Of a stretch of DNA of 64,000 nt, positions 24,197 to 31,867 are shown piece by piece. The notes under the pieces were generated by a model, which saw only the letters and a program-made list of their open reading frames with translations, ran no database searches and was not told the origin of the DNA. Each line of letters opens with the position of its first letter. Position 1 is the stretch's first letter. A program made the translations under genes and the position numbers. Source of the DNA: Leifsonia sp. AG29 (GTDB lineage Bacteria; Actinomycetota; Actinomycetes; Actinomycetales; Microbacteriaceae); the NCBI RefSeq assembly GCF_009765225.1, contig NZ_VMSF01000001.1:1984001-2048000 (forward strand), given 5' to 3'.

Positions 24197-25375
24197 TCAG
24201 GCCACCCGGGCCCGCAGCGGGACCGGCGCCTCCGGGCCCGTGTACCGCGAGGACGGGCGCACGATCTTCCCGTCCGCGGCCTGTTCGAGGACGTGGGCCG
24301 TCCAGCCGACGACCCGGGCGGCGGCGAAGGTCGGTGTGAACAGCGAGCGCGGGATCCCGCACTGCTCCATGACGACGCCGGCGTAGAACTCGACGTTGGT
24401 GTGGAGCTCGCGGCCGGGCTTCAGCTCGGCGAGCACGTCGAGGATGCGCCGCTCCGCCTCCATCGCGAACGCCACCCGGGGGCCGCCGAGCTCCGCCGCG
24501 AAGTCGCGGAGCATCCGCGACCGTGGGTCCTCCGTCCGGTAGACCGCGTGGCCGAAGCCCATGACGCGGCCCCCGGACGCCACCGTGGCACGCGCCCACG
24601 CGTCGATCCGGTCCGGCGTGCCGATCTCGTCGAGCGCATCGAGCGCGCGGCTGGGCGCCCCTCCGTGAAGCGGACCGGACAGGGCGCCGAGAGCGCCGCA
24701 GACGGCGGCCGCGAGGTCCGCGCCCGTCGACGCGATCACGCGTGCGGAGAAGGTGGACGCGTTGAAGCCGTGGTCGATCGCCGCCGTCATGTAGGCGCTC
24801 AGTGCGCGTTCGTGGGGCTCGTCAGGGACGGCGCCGGTCAGGAGGTACAGGTAGTTCGCGACATGGCCGAGGTCCGCTCGTGCGGTGCGGGGCTCCTGCC
24901 CGGTCGCGTATGCGTGGAGCCGCGCGAGCAGCACGGGCGTGGCGGCAGCGATCCGGATGGCGGCATTCACCCGCGCCTCCGGGGCGGCGTCGTAGAGAGG
25001 TTGCAGGCCGTCCGTCGCCGCGAGCGCCGTCAATGCCATCCTGAGCGGGGCGAGGGAGTCGCCTCCCCTCGCGGTCCGCGCGATCCCGGGGAGGAGCCGC
25101 TCCACCTCATCGGGGATGCCCCGGGAGGCGGCTATCCGTTCGCGGAAACGGTCGAGTTCGGACAGGCCCGGCAGCTCTCCGAACAGCAGGAGGTACCACG
25201 ACTCCTCGAACGTCCGCTCGCGGGCGAGGTCCACCGCGGAGTATTGGCGGTAATGGTAGAAGCCCTCGTGACCTCGGACATCGCCGAGTGCTGTCCGGGC
25301 GACGACCACATTGGTCAGCCCGCGGGGCACGTCGATCAGGGTGTCGTCCATGCGGGAGGCGTCGATGGTGTCCAT
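24197..25375 (-). CDS. Citrate/methylcitrate synthase paralogue
   Basis: A 392-residue citrate synthase of the short bacterial (type I) form. N-terminal substrate-site features are DVPRGLTNVVVARTALGDVRG and EGFYHYRQYSAVDLA. Catalytic histidines lie in SGPLHGGAPSRAL and GFGHAVYRTEDPRS. The usual catalytic aspartate position (NVDF) reads NVEFYAG, a conservative change to Glu. The C-terminus GKIVRPSSRYTGPE is typical. Start at ATG 25375, with a second ATG at 25351. It diverges, across only 52 bases, from a paralogue carrying a DNA-binding domain. Whether it makes citrate or 2-methylcitrate cannot be told. Confidence 0.87.
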   Translation of the reverse strand: MDTIDASRMDDTLIDVPRGLTNVVVARTALGDVRGHEGFYHYRQYSAVDLARERTFEESWYLLLFGELPGLSELDRFRERIAASRGIPDEVERLLPGIARTARGGDSLAPLRMALTALAATDGLQPLYDAAPEARVNAAIRIAAATPVLLARLHAYATGQEPRTARADLGHVANYLYLLTGAVPDEPHERALSAYMTAAIDHGFNASTFSARVIASTGADLAAAVCGALGALSGPLHGGAPSRALDALDEIGTPDRIDAWARATVASGGRVMGFGHAVYRTEDPRSRMLRDFAAELGGPRVAFAMEAERRILDVLAELKPGRELHTNVEFYAGVVMEQCGIPRSLFTPTFAAARVVGWTAHVLEQAADGKIVRPSSRYTGPEAPVPLRARVA

Positions 25376-25407
25376 GACGCTAGTGTGGGACTGGATCGAA
25401 GACTTAG

Positions 25408-25426
25408 TCAACGTTGATCGGATCAA
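25408..25426. promoter_or_regulatory. Overlapping palindromes between the two citrate synthase genes
   Basis: TCAACGTTGA (25408-25417) is a perfect palindrome. It overlaps TTGATC-G-GATCAA (25414-25426), a 6-base inverted repeat with a one-base centre that ends 1 base before the ATG at 25428. This is a good candidate operator for the HTH domain of the rightward gene, controlling both promoters. Confidence 0.55.
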
Positions 25427-25427
25427 T

Positions 25428-26627
25428 ATGGAGCCCCTTCCGCGCCTCACGGCCGAGCAGACCGCCGAGCGTCTCGGCGTGAAGCTCGAGACGCTGTACG
25501 CCTACGTCGCCCGGGGTCGCCTCGCCCGCCGGCGCACCGCCGAGGGCTCGACGTTCGATCCGCTCGAGGTCGAGCGCTTCGCCGCCGCCCGGCGACGTCG
25601 CCCGGCGGGCGAGGGGCACTCGGCCGGACGCCCCCTGATGGTGATCGACACGACGTTCGCGCTCATCGACGACGGCGACCTGTTCTTCCGCGGCCGACGG
25701 GCCGCCGACCTGGCGCACTCCCGGTTCGAGACGGTCGCCCGGTGGGCACTGACGGGGTCATGGGAGGAGGACGCCCGATTCACCGCCGGCGCGGGCGTCG
25801 AGACCGCCCGCGAGGTGGTGCGGGCATTGCCCGAGTCGAGCGGGGACCGCGATCGTCAGCTCGTCGCGGTCACGGCTCTCGCGGTCGCCGACCCGTTCCG
25901 GCACTCCCTCCGGGCGGACATCGTCGCGGGAGCCGCAGAGCGGATCGTGTCGGGAATGGTCGCGGTGCTGGACGACCGTGCTGCCGGGCACGCCGATGAT
26001 CCGCTGGCCGTTTCGCTTTGGCACGCTCTCACCCGACGCCAGCCCTCCCCCGCGGAGAAGGCCGCGCTGAATGCGGCCCTCGTCCTCCTCATCGACCACG
26101 ACATCGCGGTCTCGACGCTCGCCGCGCGCGCGGCCGCGTCGGCCCGAGCGGGTGCGTACGCGGTCGTGACCGCAGGGCTCGGGGCACTCGACTCACCCCT
26201 GCACGGCAACGCGAGCCGGGCGGCGCACCGGATGCTCGCCCGCGTGGCCGACGGCGACGATCCGGCGCGGGTCGTCGCCGACAGCGTCCTGACCGCGTCC
26301 GGTCCGGTTCCGGGCTTCGGCCATCCGCTCTACCCGGGCGGGGACCCGCGGGCTCGGACGCTTCTCGAGTTCCTCGCGGAGGTGCCGGGATCGGGCCGCG
26401 TGCTCTCGGCGGTCGACTCGGTTGCCGACCTGGTCGGCGAACGCACCGGGGCGCACCCCACCATCGACCTGGCTCTCGGAGCCCTCTCGCTCGCCGCCGG
26501 CATGCCGGACGACGCCGGAGAGGTGATCTTCGCAACCGGGAGGACCGTCGGCTGGATCGTGCACGCCCTCGACGAGTACCGGGAGCAGCCGCTCCGGCTC
26601 CGTCCGGTGGGCCGCTACACCGGGTGA
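25428..26627 (+). CDS. Citrate synthase-like protein with N-terminal helix-turn-helix
   Basis: A 399-residue protein. Residues 1-60 form a MerR/excisionase-type helix-turn-helix (LTAEQTAERLGVKLETLYAYVARGRLARRR). Residues 80-399 form a citrate synthase domain retaining all three catalytic positions: DSPLHGNASR, GFGHPLYPGG and TIDLALGALS. It may act as a metabolite-responsive regulator, as an enzyme, or as the partner subunit of the divergent paralogue. Similar adjacent pairs are known in Streptomyces. Start at ATG 25428. The fusion is seen directly; regulation of the divergent gene is inference. Confidence 0.83.
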   Translation: MEPLPRLTAEQTAERLGVKLETLYAYVARGRLARRRTAEGSTFDPLEVERFAAARRRRPAGEGHSAGRPLMVIDTTFALIDDGDLFFRGRRAADLAHSRFETVARWALTGSWEEDARFTAGAGVETAREVVRALPESSGDRDRQLVAVTALAVADPFRHSLRADIVAGAAERIVSGMVAVLDDRAAGHADDPLAVSLWHALTRRQPSPAEKAALNAALVLLIDHDIAVSTLAARAAASARAGAYAVVTAGLGALDSPLHGNASRAAHRMLARVADGDDPARVVADSVLTASGPVPGFGHPLYPGGDPRARTLLEFLAEVPGSGRVLSAVDSVADLVGERTGAHPTIDLALGALSLAAGMPDDAGEVIFATGRTVGWIVHALDEYREQPLRLRPVGRYTG

Positions 26628-26640
26628 CGCACGGCCGCGA

Positions 26641-27300
26641 TCAGCGCCGCAGCGCCTTGCGCGCGAGCGCGTTGCCGAGGAACTGCGCGGCCTGCACGAG
26701 GACGACGATCGTGATCACCGCCACCCAGGTGACCGCCCAGTCGTACCGCTGGTAGCCGTAGGAGATGGCGAAGTCGCCCAGGCCGCCGCCGCCGATGCTG
26801 CCCGCGATCGCCGACAGGTCGACGATCGCCACGAACACGAACGTGTAGCCCAGGATGAGCGGGCCGAGCGCCTCGGGGATCAGCAGCGTCGTGATGATCC
26901 GCCACGGGCTCGACCCCATGGCGCGCGCCGCCTCGATGACCCCGGGCTCGATCGTCACGAGGTTCTGCTCGACGATGCGCGAGATGCCGAACGTGGCCGC
27001 GATCGTCATGGGGAAGATCGCCGCGGGCGTCCCGAGGAAAGTGCCGAGCACCGCCTGTGTCAGGGGCGCGATCGCCGTCATGAAGATGATGAAGGGGATG
27101 GGCCGGATGAAGTTCACGACGACGTTCAGCACCGTCGACAGCGCGCGGTTCTCGAGCAGACCGCCCCGGCGCGTCGTGTAGAGCAGGACGCCGAGCGCCA
27201 GTCCGAGGACGCCGCCGATGATGAGCGTCGCGACCACCATCCACAGCGTCTGGCCGATGGCCTGCACGTACACCGGCCACAGGGTGCTCCAGTCGGTCAC
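26641..27300 (-). CDS. metI: Methionine ABC transporter permease MetI
   Basis: A 219-residue inner-membrane permease with five to six helices and the EAA-type coupling motif EAARAMGSSPWRIITTLLIPEALG. RPIPFIIFMTAIAPLTQ and GGGGLGDFAISYGYQRY are characteristic of MetI. The GTG at 27300 overlaps the metN stop (GTGA). Works with MetN and MetQ to import D/L-methionine. Confidence 0.92.
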   Translation of the reverse strand: MTDWSTLWPVYVQAIGQTLWMVVATLIIGGVLGLALGVLLYTTRRGGLLENRALSTVLNVVVNFIRPIPFIIFMTAIAPLTQAVLGTFLGTPAAIFPMTIAATFGISRIVEQNLVTIEPGVIEAARAMGSSPWRIITTLLIPEALGPLILGYTFVFVAIVDLSAIAGSIGGGGLGDFAISYGYQRYDWAVTWVAVITIVVLVQAAQFLGNALARKALRR

Positions 27301-28322
27301 GCGGCCACCTCCTCCACCTCGGTGATGTCCCGGAGTTCGGCGATGAGGGCGTCGACGTCCCGGTCGGTGCCGATCAGCTCGAGCATCAGAGAGCCGAACG
27401 ACCGGCCCTGGAGGGCGGAGATGCCGCCGTAGACGATCTCGAACCGGACGTTGTGGCGCCCCACCGCGTCCGAGAGCACGGAGCCGAGCCGGCCGTCGTC
27501 GTGGATCCGCGCCGAGACGATCCGCCCGGCGTGCTTCCCGCGCAGGCGCTCGATGTCGGAGGAGCCGGGCCGGTTGCGCAGGACGGTCCCCACGAAGCGC
27601 TGAGCCGTCGTCGATCGCGGCGCGGAGAACACCTCGAAGACGCTCCCCTGCTCGATCACCCGGCCGCCGTCGAGCACGGCGACGCGGTCCGCGATCGAGC
27701 GGACCACCTCCATCTCGTGCGTGATGACGACGATGGTCACCCCGAGCTCCTCGTTCACCCGCTTGAGCAGGGCCAGCACGTCGGCCGTCGTCTCCGGGTC
27801 GAGAGCGCTGGTCGCCTCGTCGGCGAGGAGGATGGCCGGGTTGGTCGCGAGCGCGCGGGCGATCCCCACCCGCTGCTTCTGACCGCCCGAGAGCTGGTCG
27901 GGATGATTCCATGCCTTGTCGGTCAGCCCGACGAAGGCGAGCAGCTCGGCGACCCGGCGCCTCCGGTCCGCCTTCGCCCAGCCCGCCACCTTCAGCGGGT
28001 ACGCGATGTTGCCGAACACGGTGCGGGATTGGAACAGGTTGAACTGCTGGAAGATCATGCCGATGCCGGCGCGGACGGAGCGCAGCTCGCGCTCCGGGAG
28101 GTCGGTGATGTCGCGGCCGTCGACGATCACCGAGCCCGAGGTAGGATGCTCGAGCGCGTTGATCAGCCGGACCAGCGTGCTCTTGCCCGCGCCCGAGTAG
28201 CCGATGATGCCGAAGACCTCGCCCCGCTCGATCGTCAGATCGATGCCGTCGACGGCGGTCACCGTGGCGTCGCCCGAGCGGAAGCTCTTGACGACGCCCC
28301 GGAACTCGATGATCGCGCTCAC
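27297..28322 (-). CDS. metN: Methionine ABC transporter ATPase MetN
   Basis: A 341-residue ABC ATPase with Walker A GYSGAGKST (residues 41-49), signature LSGGQKQRVGIARAL and Walker B ILLADEATSALDP. Residues 265-341 form the NIL/ACT-like regulatory domain, which in MetN binds methionine and inhibits transport from the cytosolic side. GTG start at 28322, 5 bases after the metQ stop. Confidence 0.93.
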   Translation of the reverse strand: MSAIIEFRGVVKSFRSGDATVTAVDGIDLTIERGEVFGIIGYSGAGKSTLVRLINALEHPTSGSVIVDGRDITDLPERELRSVRAGIGMIFQQFNLFQSRTVFGNIAYPLKVAGWAKADRRRRVAELLAFVGLTDKAWNHPDQLSGGQKQRVGIARALATNPAILLADEATSALDPETTADVLALLKRVNEELGVTIVVITHEMEVVRSIADRVAVLDGGRVIEQGSVFEVFSAPRSTTAQRFVGTVLRNRPGSSDIERLRGKHAGRIVSARIHDDGRLGSVLSDAVGRHNVRFEIVYGGISALQGRSFGSLMLELIGTDRDVDALIAELRDITEVEEVAA

Positions 28323-28327
28323 CGCGG

Positions 28328-29281
28328 TTACTTCGCCTCCGCGATGGTCTTCTTCAAACCGTCGAGGATGCCGATCAGCTCGGCCTGCGGCTTCTGCACG
28401 ATGACCGCCGTGTTCTTCGACTCCGCCAGGACGGCGTCGCTGACCGCCTTCGTGTGGTAAAGCTCCGCGACCTTGAGGAAGGTCTTGTTGCCCTTGTCCT
28501 TGTCGCGGGCGACGAAGGCGTTGATGTAGGGCTCGGCGGTCGAGGAGGCGGGGTCGTCCTGGAACAGCGCGGACTTCGGGTCGAGGCCGGCGGTGAGCGC
28601 GAAGTTGTTGTTGACGATCGCTCCGTCGGCCGAGCTCAGGGCGGGGGCCGTCTGCGCGGCGTCGACGGGAATGACGCTCACGCGGGAGGCGGACGCGTCG
28701 ATGTCGGCCGGGGTGGCGAGCGTGTTGCCGCCGTTCTTCAGCTTCAGCAGCCCGGCCTTCTGCAGGACGAGGAGCGCGCGCGCCTGGTTCGTCGCGTCGT
28801 TGGGGATCGCGATCTTCGCGCCCTGAGGGATGGCGTCGACGCTCTTGTACTTCGTCGAATAGAGCGGCAGCGGCACGACCAGCGTGGAGGCGATGGGCAC
28901 GAGGTCCTGCTTCGACTGCACGTCGTAGTCGGCCAGGAACTGAAGGTGCTGGAAGAGGTTGAGGTCGATCTGGCCGTCGGCGAGCGCCGGGTTCGCCTGC
29001 GTGTAGTCCCGGAAGCCGACCACCTGGATGTCGATGCCCTGCTTGGCGGCCTCGCGCTTGAGGATCGGCCAGTAGGGCGCCGCCTGCTCGGTGGTGCCGA
29101 TCCGGACGGTGACCTTGCCGGCGGTCGCGGCGCCGCTCCCGGCGACGTTGACGACGACCAGGACGATGGCGACCACGGCCGCGACGACAGCGATCCCGAG
29201 GCCGACGAACCAGCCGGTGCGCGACCGCTTCGGCTTCTCCGGCAGGGCGGGGACGTCAGTGGGCGGGGTGCTGGCGGGCAT
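28328..29281 (-). CDS. metQ: Methionine-binding protein MetQ/NlpA family, anchor without lipobox
   Basis: A 317-residue substrate-binding protein of the MetQ family: VTVRIGTTEQAAPYWPILK, GFRDYTQANPALADGQIDLNLFQH, KIAIPNDATNQARALLVLQKAGLL and YINAFVARDKDKGN. The N-terminus has a proline-rich cytosolic tail and one strong membrane helix (residues 24-47). There is no lipobox cysteine, and no cysteine anywhere in the protein. It is therefore likely held by an uncleaved transmembrane anchor instead of a lipid. First gene of metQNI. Confidence 0.88.
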   Translation of the reverse strand: MPASTPPTDVPALPEKPKRSRTGWFVGLGIAVVAAVVAIVLVVVNVAGSGAATAGKVTVRIGTTEQAAPYWPILKREAAKQGIDIQVVGFRDYTQANPALADGQIDLNLFQHLQFLADYDVQSKQDLVPIASTLVVPLPLYSTKYKSVDAIPQGAKIAIPNDATNQARALLVLQKAGLLKLKNGGNTLATPADIDASASRVSVIPVDAAQTAPALSSADGAIVNNNFALTAGLDPKSALFQDDPASSTAEPYINAFVARDKDKGNKTFLKVAELYHTKAVSDAVLAESKNTAVIVQKPQAELIGILDGLKKTIAEAK

Positions 29282-29320
29282 GGCTGTGCCTCTCTTGTGA
29301 AGGGGGTGGGGTTCGGCCGG

Positions 29321-29358
29321 CGACGGTGGGCGGCCTCATCGAGCCTCGCCCACCGTCG
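29321..29358 (-). promoter_or_regulatory. Strong hairpin in the metQ leader
   Basis: CGACGGTGGGCG and CGCCCACCGTCG form a 12-base perfect stem around a 14-base loop, 40 bases upstream of the metQ start on the minus strand. There is no T-run on either side, so a plain terminator is not evident. It could be a leader structure or regulator site. No known SAM-riboswitch core was recognised. Confidence 0.5.
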
Positions 29359-29455
29359 CGGGGAGTTCAAAACCTGTTCCGAAATGTGACGGCGAGCGTA
29401 GGGTGGCGTCGTCAGAGCGGCCGCGACCGGCGGCCCGGCACGGAGCGGAGACGGC

Positions 29456-29638
29456 ATGAGCGACATCAGCGACGACGACATCACCACCTCCTCCCCCGGC
29501 GGCGGCGAAGGACCCGCCGACGGCGGCGCGAACACGAGCGGCCACGACGGCGGGGCCGACGGCTCTGCGGGCGAAGGCACCGCGGACGGCGGCGCGAACC
29601 CCGGCGGTCACGACAGCGGGGCCGACGGGTCCGCTTGA
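29456..29638 (+). CDS. 60-residue tandem-repeat peptide, candidate RiPP-like precursor
   Basis: A short acidic protein with no known family. Residues 1-16 (MSDISDDDITTSSPGG) resemble a leader. Residues 17-38 and 39-60 are two copies of a 22-residue unit, 18 of 22 identical, each with the pattern G-E-G-x-A-D-G-G-A-N-x2-G-H-D-x-G-A-D-G-S-A. A GGAG site lies 5 bases before the ATG, and almost every codon ends in G or C, as in real genes here. The stop overlaps the ATG of a JmjC oxygenase (TGATG), so the two are probably translated together. Composition (G, A, D, N, H only around the repeats) suggests a substrate rather than an enzyme. The precursor role is inference. Confidence 0.65.
   Translation: MSDISDDDITTSSPGGGEGPADGGANTSGHDGGADGSAGEGTADGGANPGGHDSGADGSA
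29504..29635 (+). repeat. Two tandem 66-base repeats inside the peptide gene
   Basis: Bases 29504-29569 and 29570-29635 encode the two 22-residue units. The protein repeats differ at only four positions (4, 11, 12 and 16). The H-D and A-D-G-G-A-N positions are unchanged, pointing to selection on the amino-acid pattern. Confidence 0.85.
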
Positions 29639-30906
29639 TGGGCAGGCACGGGCGCGGGCCGGGCGACCGGCCCGCGCTGTCGCGCTGCGTCCCGGTCGGG
29701 CGCGAGCTGTTCGCCGAGGAGTACTGGGGGCGGCGTCCCCTGTTCACGCGATCCGCCGACCTGGAGGCGGCCCGACGCGACGGCTTCGGAGACCTCTTCA
29801 GTGTGGAGGCGGTCGACGAGCTCGTCGCGGCGCGCGCCCTGCGCACCCCGTTCGTGCGCATGGCGAAGGAGGGCGAGGTGCTCCCTCCCTCCCGGTACAC
29901 CGGTCCGGCGGGCTTCGGCGCCGAGGTGGGCGACCAGCTGGACTCGGCGCGGGTCCTCGCGGAGTTCGCCGCCGGGGCGACGCTCGTGCTGCAGGGCCTC
30001 CACCGCACGTGGGAGCCGATCGGCGACTTCGCCCGGCGACTCGCGGACGAGCTCGGTCACCCGTGCCAGGTCAACGCCTACATCACCCCCGCCTCATCGC
30101 GGGGGTTCGACCCGCACTACGACGTGCACGACGTCTTCGTGCTGCAGATCGCCGGGGAGAAGCACTGGCGCATCCACGAGCCGGTGCACACCGACCCTCT
30201 CCGCGGCCAGCCCTGGAACGACCACGCCGACGAGGTGGCGGCCCGGGCGGCGGAGGAGCCGGCGATCGACGAGGTGTTCCGGCCCGGCGACGTGCTCTAC
30301 CTGCCCCGGGGCTGGATCCACTCGGCCGAGGCCCTGGGCGGCGTCTCGGTCCACCTCACCGTCGGGGTGGCCGCCTACACCCGGAGCGACATCATCGAGG
30401 AGGCGGTGAGCGTGGCCGCCGACACCGCGGCATTGCGCGGCTCGCTTCCGCTCGGTCTCGACCCTTCGGACCATCAGGCGCTCGCACCGATGGTCGGCGA
30501 TGCCCTCGACGAGCTCGTCGAGGCCCTCTCCGACTCGTCGGCGAGGGCCCGCATCGCCGACGCCGTCTCGCAGCGACTCGCGCAGCGGCAGCGCTCGGAT
30601 TCGCCGCCGGCGCCCCTGCGGCCCCTCGCCGCCGCGGCGGCCGCCGATGCCCTCGACGCGGGCACCGTAGTGTCTGTCCGCCCCTCGCTGCGCCCGCGGG
30701 TCACGGTGGAGGTGGAGACGGTCACCGTGCGCCTCCCTGGGAAGAACGTGGCGCTTCCCGTCGCGGCGCGTGCCGCCCTGGAGCGTCTGCTGGCAGGGCC
30801 TCCCGTCAGGGTGGGCGAGCTGCCGATCGACGACGGCTCCGCAGTGGTGATCGCCCGGCGACTCCTGCTGGAGGGTGTGCTCGTGATCTCGGCTCAGACG
30901 GTCTGA
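29638..30906 (+). CDS. JmjC/cupin 2-oxoglutarate-Fe(II) oxygenase (ribosomal oxygenase-like)
   Basis: A 422-residue protein of the ROX/JmjC cupin family, whose bacterial members hydroxylate protein side chains (YcfD: Arg of ribosomal protein uL16; human relatives: His). The Fe(II) triad is visible as H160-x-D162 in FDPHYDVHDVF and H228 in LYLPRGWIHSAE. The N-terminal ELFAEEYWGRRPLF is typical. A C-terminal winged-helix module (about residues 375-422, ALERLLAGPPVRVGELP) matches the family. It starts on the last base of the repeat-peptide gene, so its substrate may be that peptide rather than, or besides, a ribosomal protein. The last 13 bases overlap the convergent VOC gene. Confidence 0.85.
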   Translation: MGRHGRGPGDRPALSRCVPVGRELFAEEYWGRRPLFTRSADLEAARRDGFGDLFSVEAVDELVAARALRTPFVRMAKEGEVLPPSRYTGPAGFGAEVGDQLDSARVLAEFAAGATLVLQGLHRTWEPIGDFARRLADELGHPCQVNAYITPASSRGFDPHYDVHDVFVLQIAGEKHWRIHEPVHTDPLRGQPWNDHADEVAARAAEEPAIDEVFRPGDVLYLPRGWIHSAEALGGVSVHLTVGVAAYTRSDIIEEAVSVAADTAALRGSLPLGLDPSDHQALAPMVGDALDELVEALSDSSARARIADAVSQRLAQRQRSDSPPAPLRPLAAAAAADALDAGTVVSVRPSLRPRVTVEVETVTVRLPGKNVALPVAARAALERLLAGPPVRVGELPIDDGSAVVIARRLLLEGVLVISAQTV

Positions 30907-31316
30907 GGCTGAGGCGTGTCCTGGAGGATGCGCACCATGTTGCCGGACGGATCGCGGAACGCGCAGTCCCGCGGCCCCCACGGCTGCTCGATGGGCTCCT
31001 GGAGCACCTCGGCGCCGCTCGCCCGCACGCGCTCGAACGCGGCGTCGACGTCGTCGCTGGTGAAGACGATCGGGCTCATCGCGCCCTTCGCGACGAGCTC
31101 TTCGAGTGCGTCGCCGTCGGCCTGGGAGCGTCCGGCGTGCGGGTCGGACAGCACGATCTGCCCGGACGTGGCCTCGGGCGAGCCGAGGGTGATCCAGTGG
31201 TGGCCGCCGGATTCGACGTCGTTGACGACCTGGAGGCCGAGGGCGTCGCGGTAGAAGGCGAGCGCCTCCTGCGGGTCGAGGACGGTGATCTGTGCGAACT
31301 GAAGTGCGATGCTCAT
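30894..31316 (-). CDS. VOC superfamily protein
   Basis: A 140-residue glyoxalase-fold protein: QFAQITVLDPQEALAFYRDALGLQVV, HHWITLGSPE, PIVFTSDDVDAAFERVRASGAEVLQEP and WGPRDCAFRDPSGNMVRILQ. Start at ATG 31316. Downstream of, and probably co-regulated with, the AraC regulator at 31391, an arrangement common in Actinobacteria. Substrate unknown. Confidence 0.83.
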   Translation of the reverse strand: MSIALQFAQITVLDPQEALAFYRDALGLQVVNDVESGGHHWITLGSPEATSGQIVLSDPHAGRSQADGDALEELVAKGAMSPIVFTSDDVDAAFERVRASGAEVLQEPIEQPWGPRDCAFRDPSGNMVRILQDTPQPQTV

Positions 31317-31390
31317 GACCGCCACTCTAGGAAGCGGACGACGGTCGGGCTTCTCGAAAACTGCTCGACCGGCGACCGGGCCGCTCTCGC

Positions 31391-31804
31391 TCAGCCCCTC
31401 GGCCGCGGCTCCTTCACCGGGCGGGTGCGCTGGCGCGCGATGCAGTCGGGCATGGCCGAGACCGCCGCGTGCTCGCGAGCGCGGTACTGGGAGGGGGTCA
31501 TCCCGACCAGCTCCGTGAACTTGGAGCTGAACGACCCGAGGGACGTACAGCCGACGGTCATGCAGGCGTCGGTGACGCTCATCCCGCCACGGAGAAGTGC
31601 CATCGCCCGCTCGATCCGCCGGGTCATGAGGTAGCTGTACGGCGTCTCGCCGTAGGCCGCGCGGAAGCGGCGCGAGAAGTGCGCGGGCGACATGAAGGCG
31701 CGGGCCGCCATCGTCGGCACGTCGAGGGGCTTCGCGTACTCGCGATCGATGAGGTCGCGAGCGCGTCGCAGGTGGGCGAGTGTCTGCAGCTCCTCGGGGG
31801 ACAC
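31391..31804 (-). CDS. AraC-family regulator (DNA-binding domain only)
   Basis: A 137-residue protein, essentially just the double helix-turn-helix of AraC: HLRRARDLIDREYAKPLDVPTMAARAFMSPAHFSRRFRAAYGETPYSYLMTRRIERA, then DACMTVGCTSLGSFSSKFTELVGMTPSQYRA. There is no sensor domain. The GTG at 31804 is chosen; another in-frame GTG lies at 31837. It lies 74 bases before the VOC gene and probably controls it. Confidence 0.82.
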   Translation of the reverse strand: MSPEELQTLAHLRRARDLIDREYAKPLDVPTMAARAFMSPAHFSRRFRAAYGETPYSYLMTRRIERAMALLRGGMSVTDACMTVGCTSLGSFSSKFTELVGMTPSQYRAREHAAVSAMPDCIARQRTRPVKEPRPRG

Positions 31805-31867
31805 GCGTCGAGCGTAACACCGGGGCGACCGCCGCACGACGGCTGCCGACGCGCCGCCGGGCTCTCG

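Noticed and set aside
29282-29455. SAM riboswitch before metQ
   Set aside because: The strong stem is present, but no conserved SAM-I, SAM-II or SAM-IV core bases were recognised around it.
30894-31804. AraC plus VOC genes as part of the peptide/oxygenase system
   Set aside because: They are on the opposite strand, and this pair is common elsewhere without such a system; the 13-base overlap is only tail to tail.
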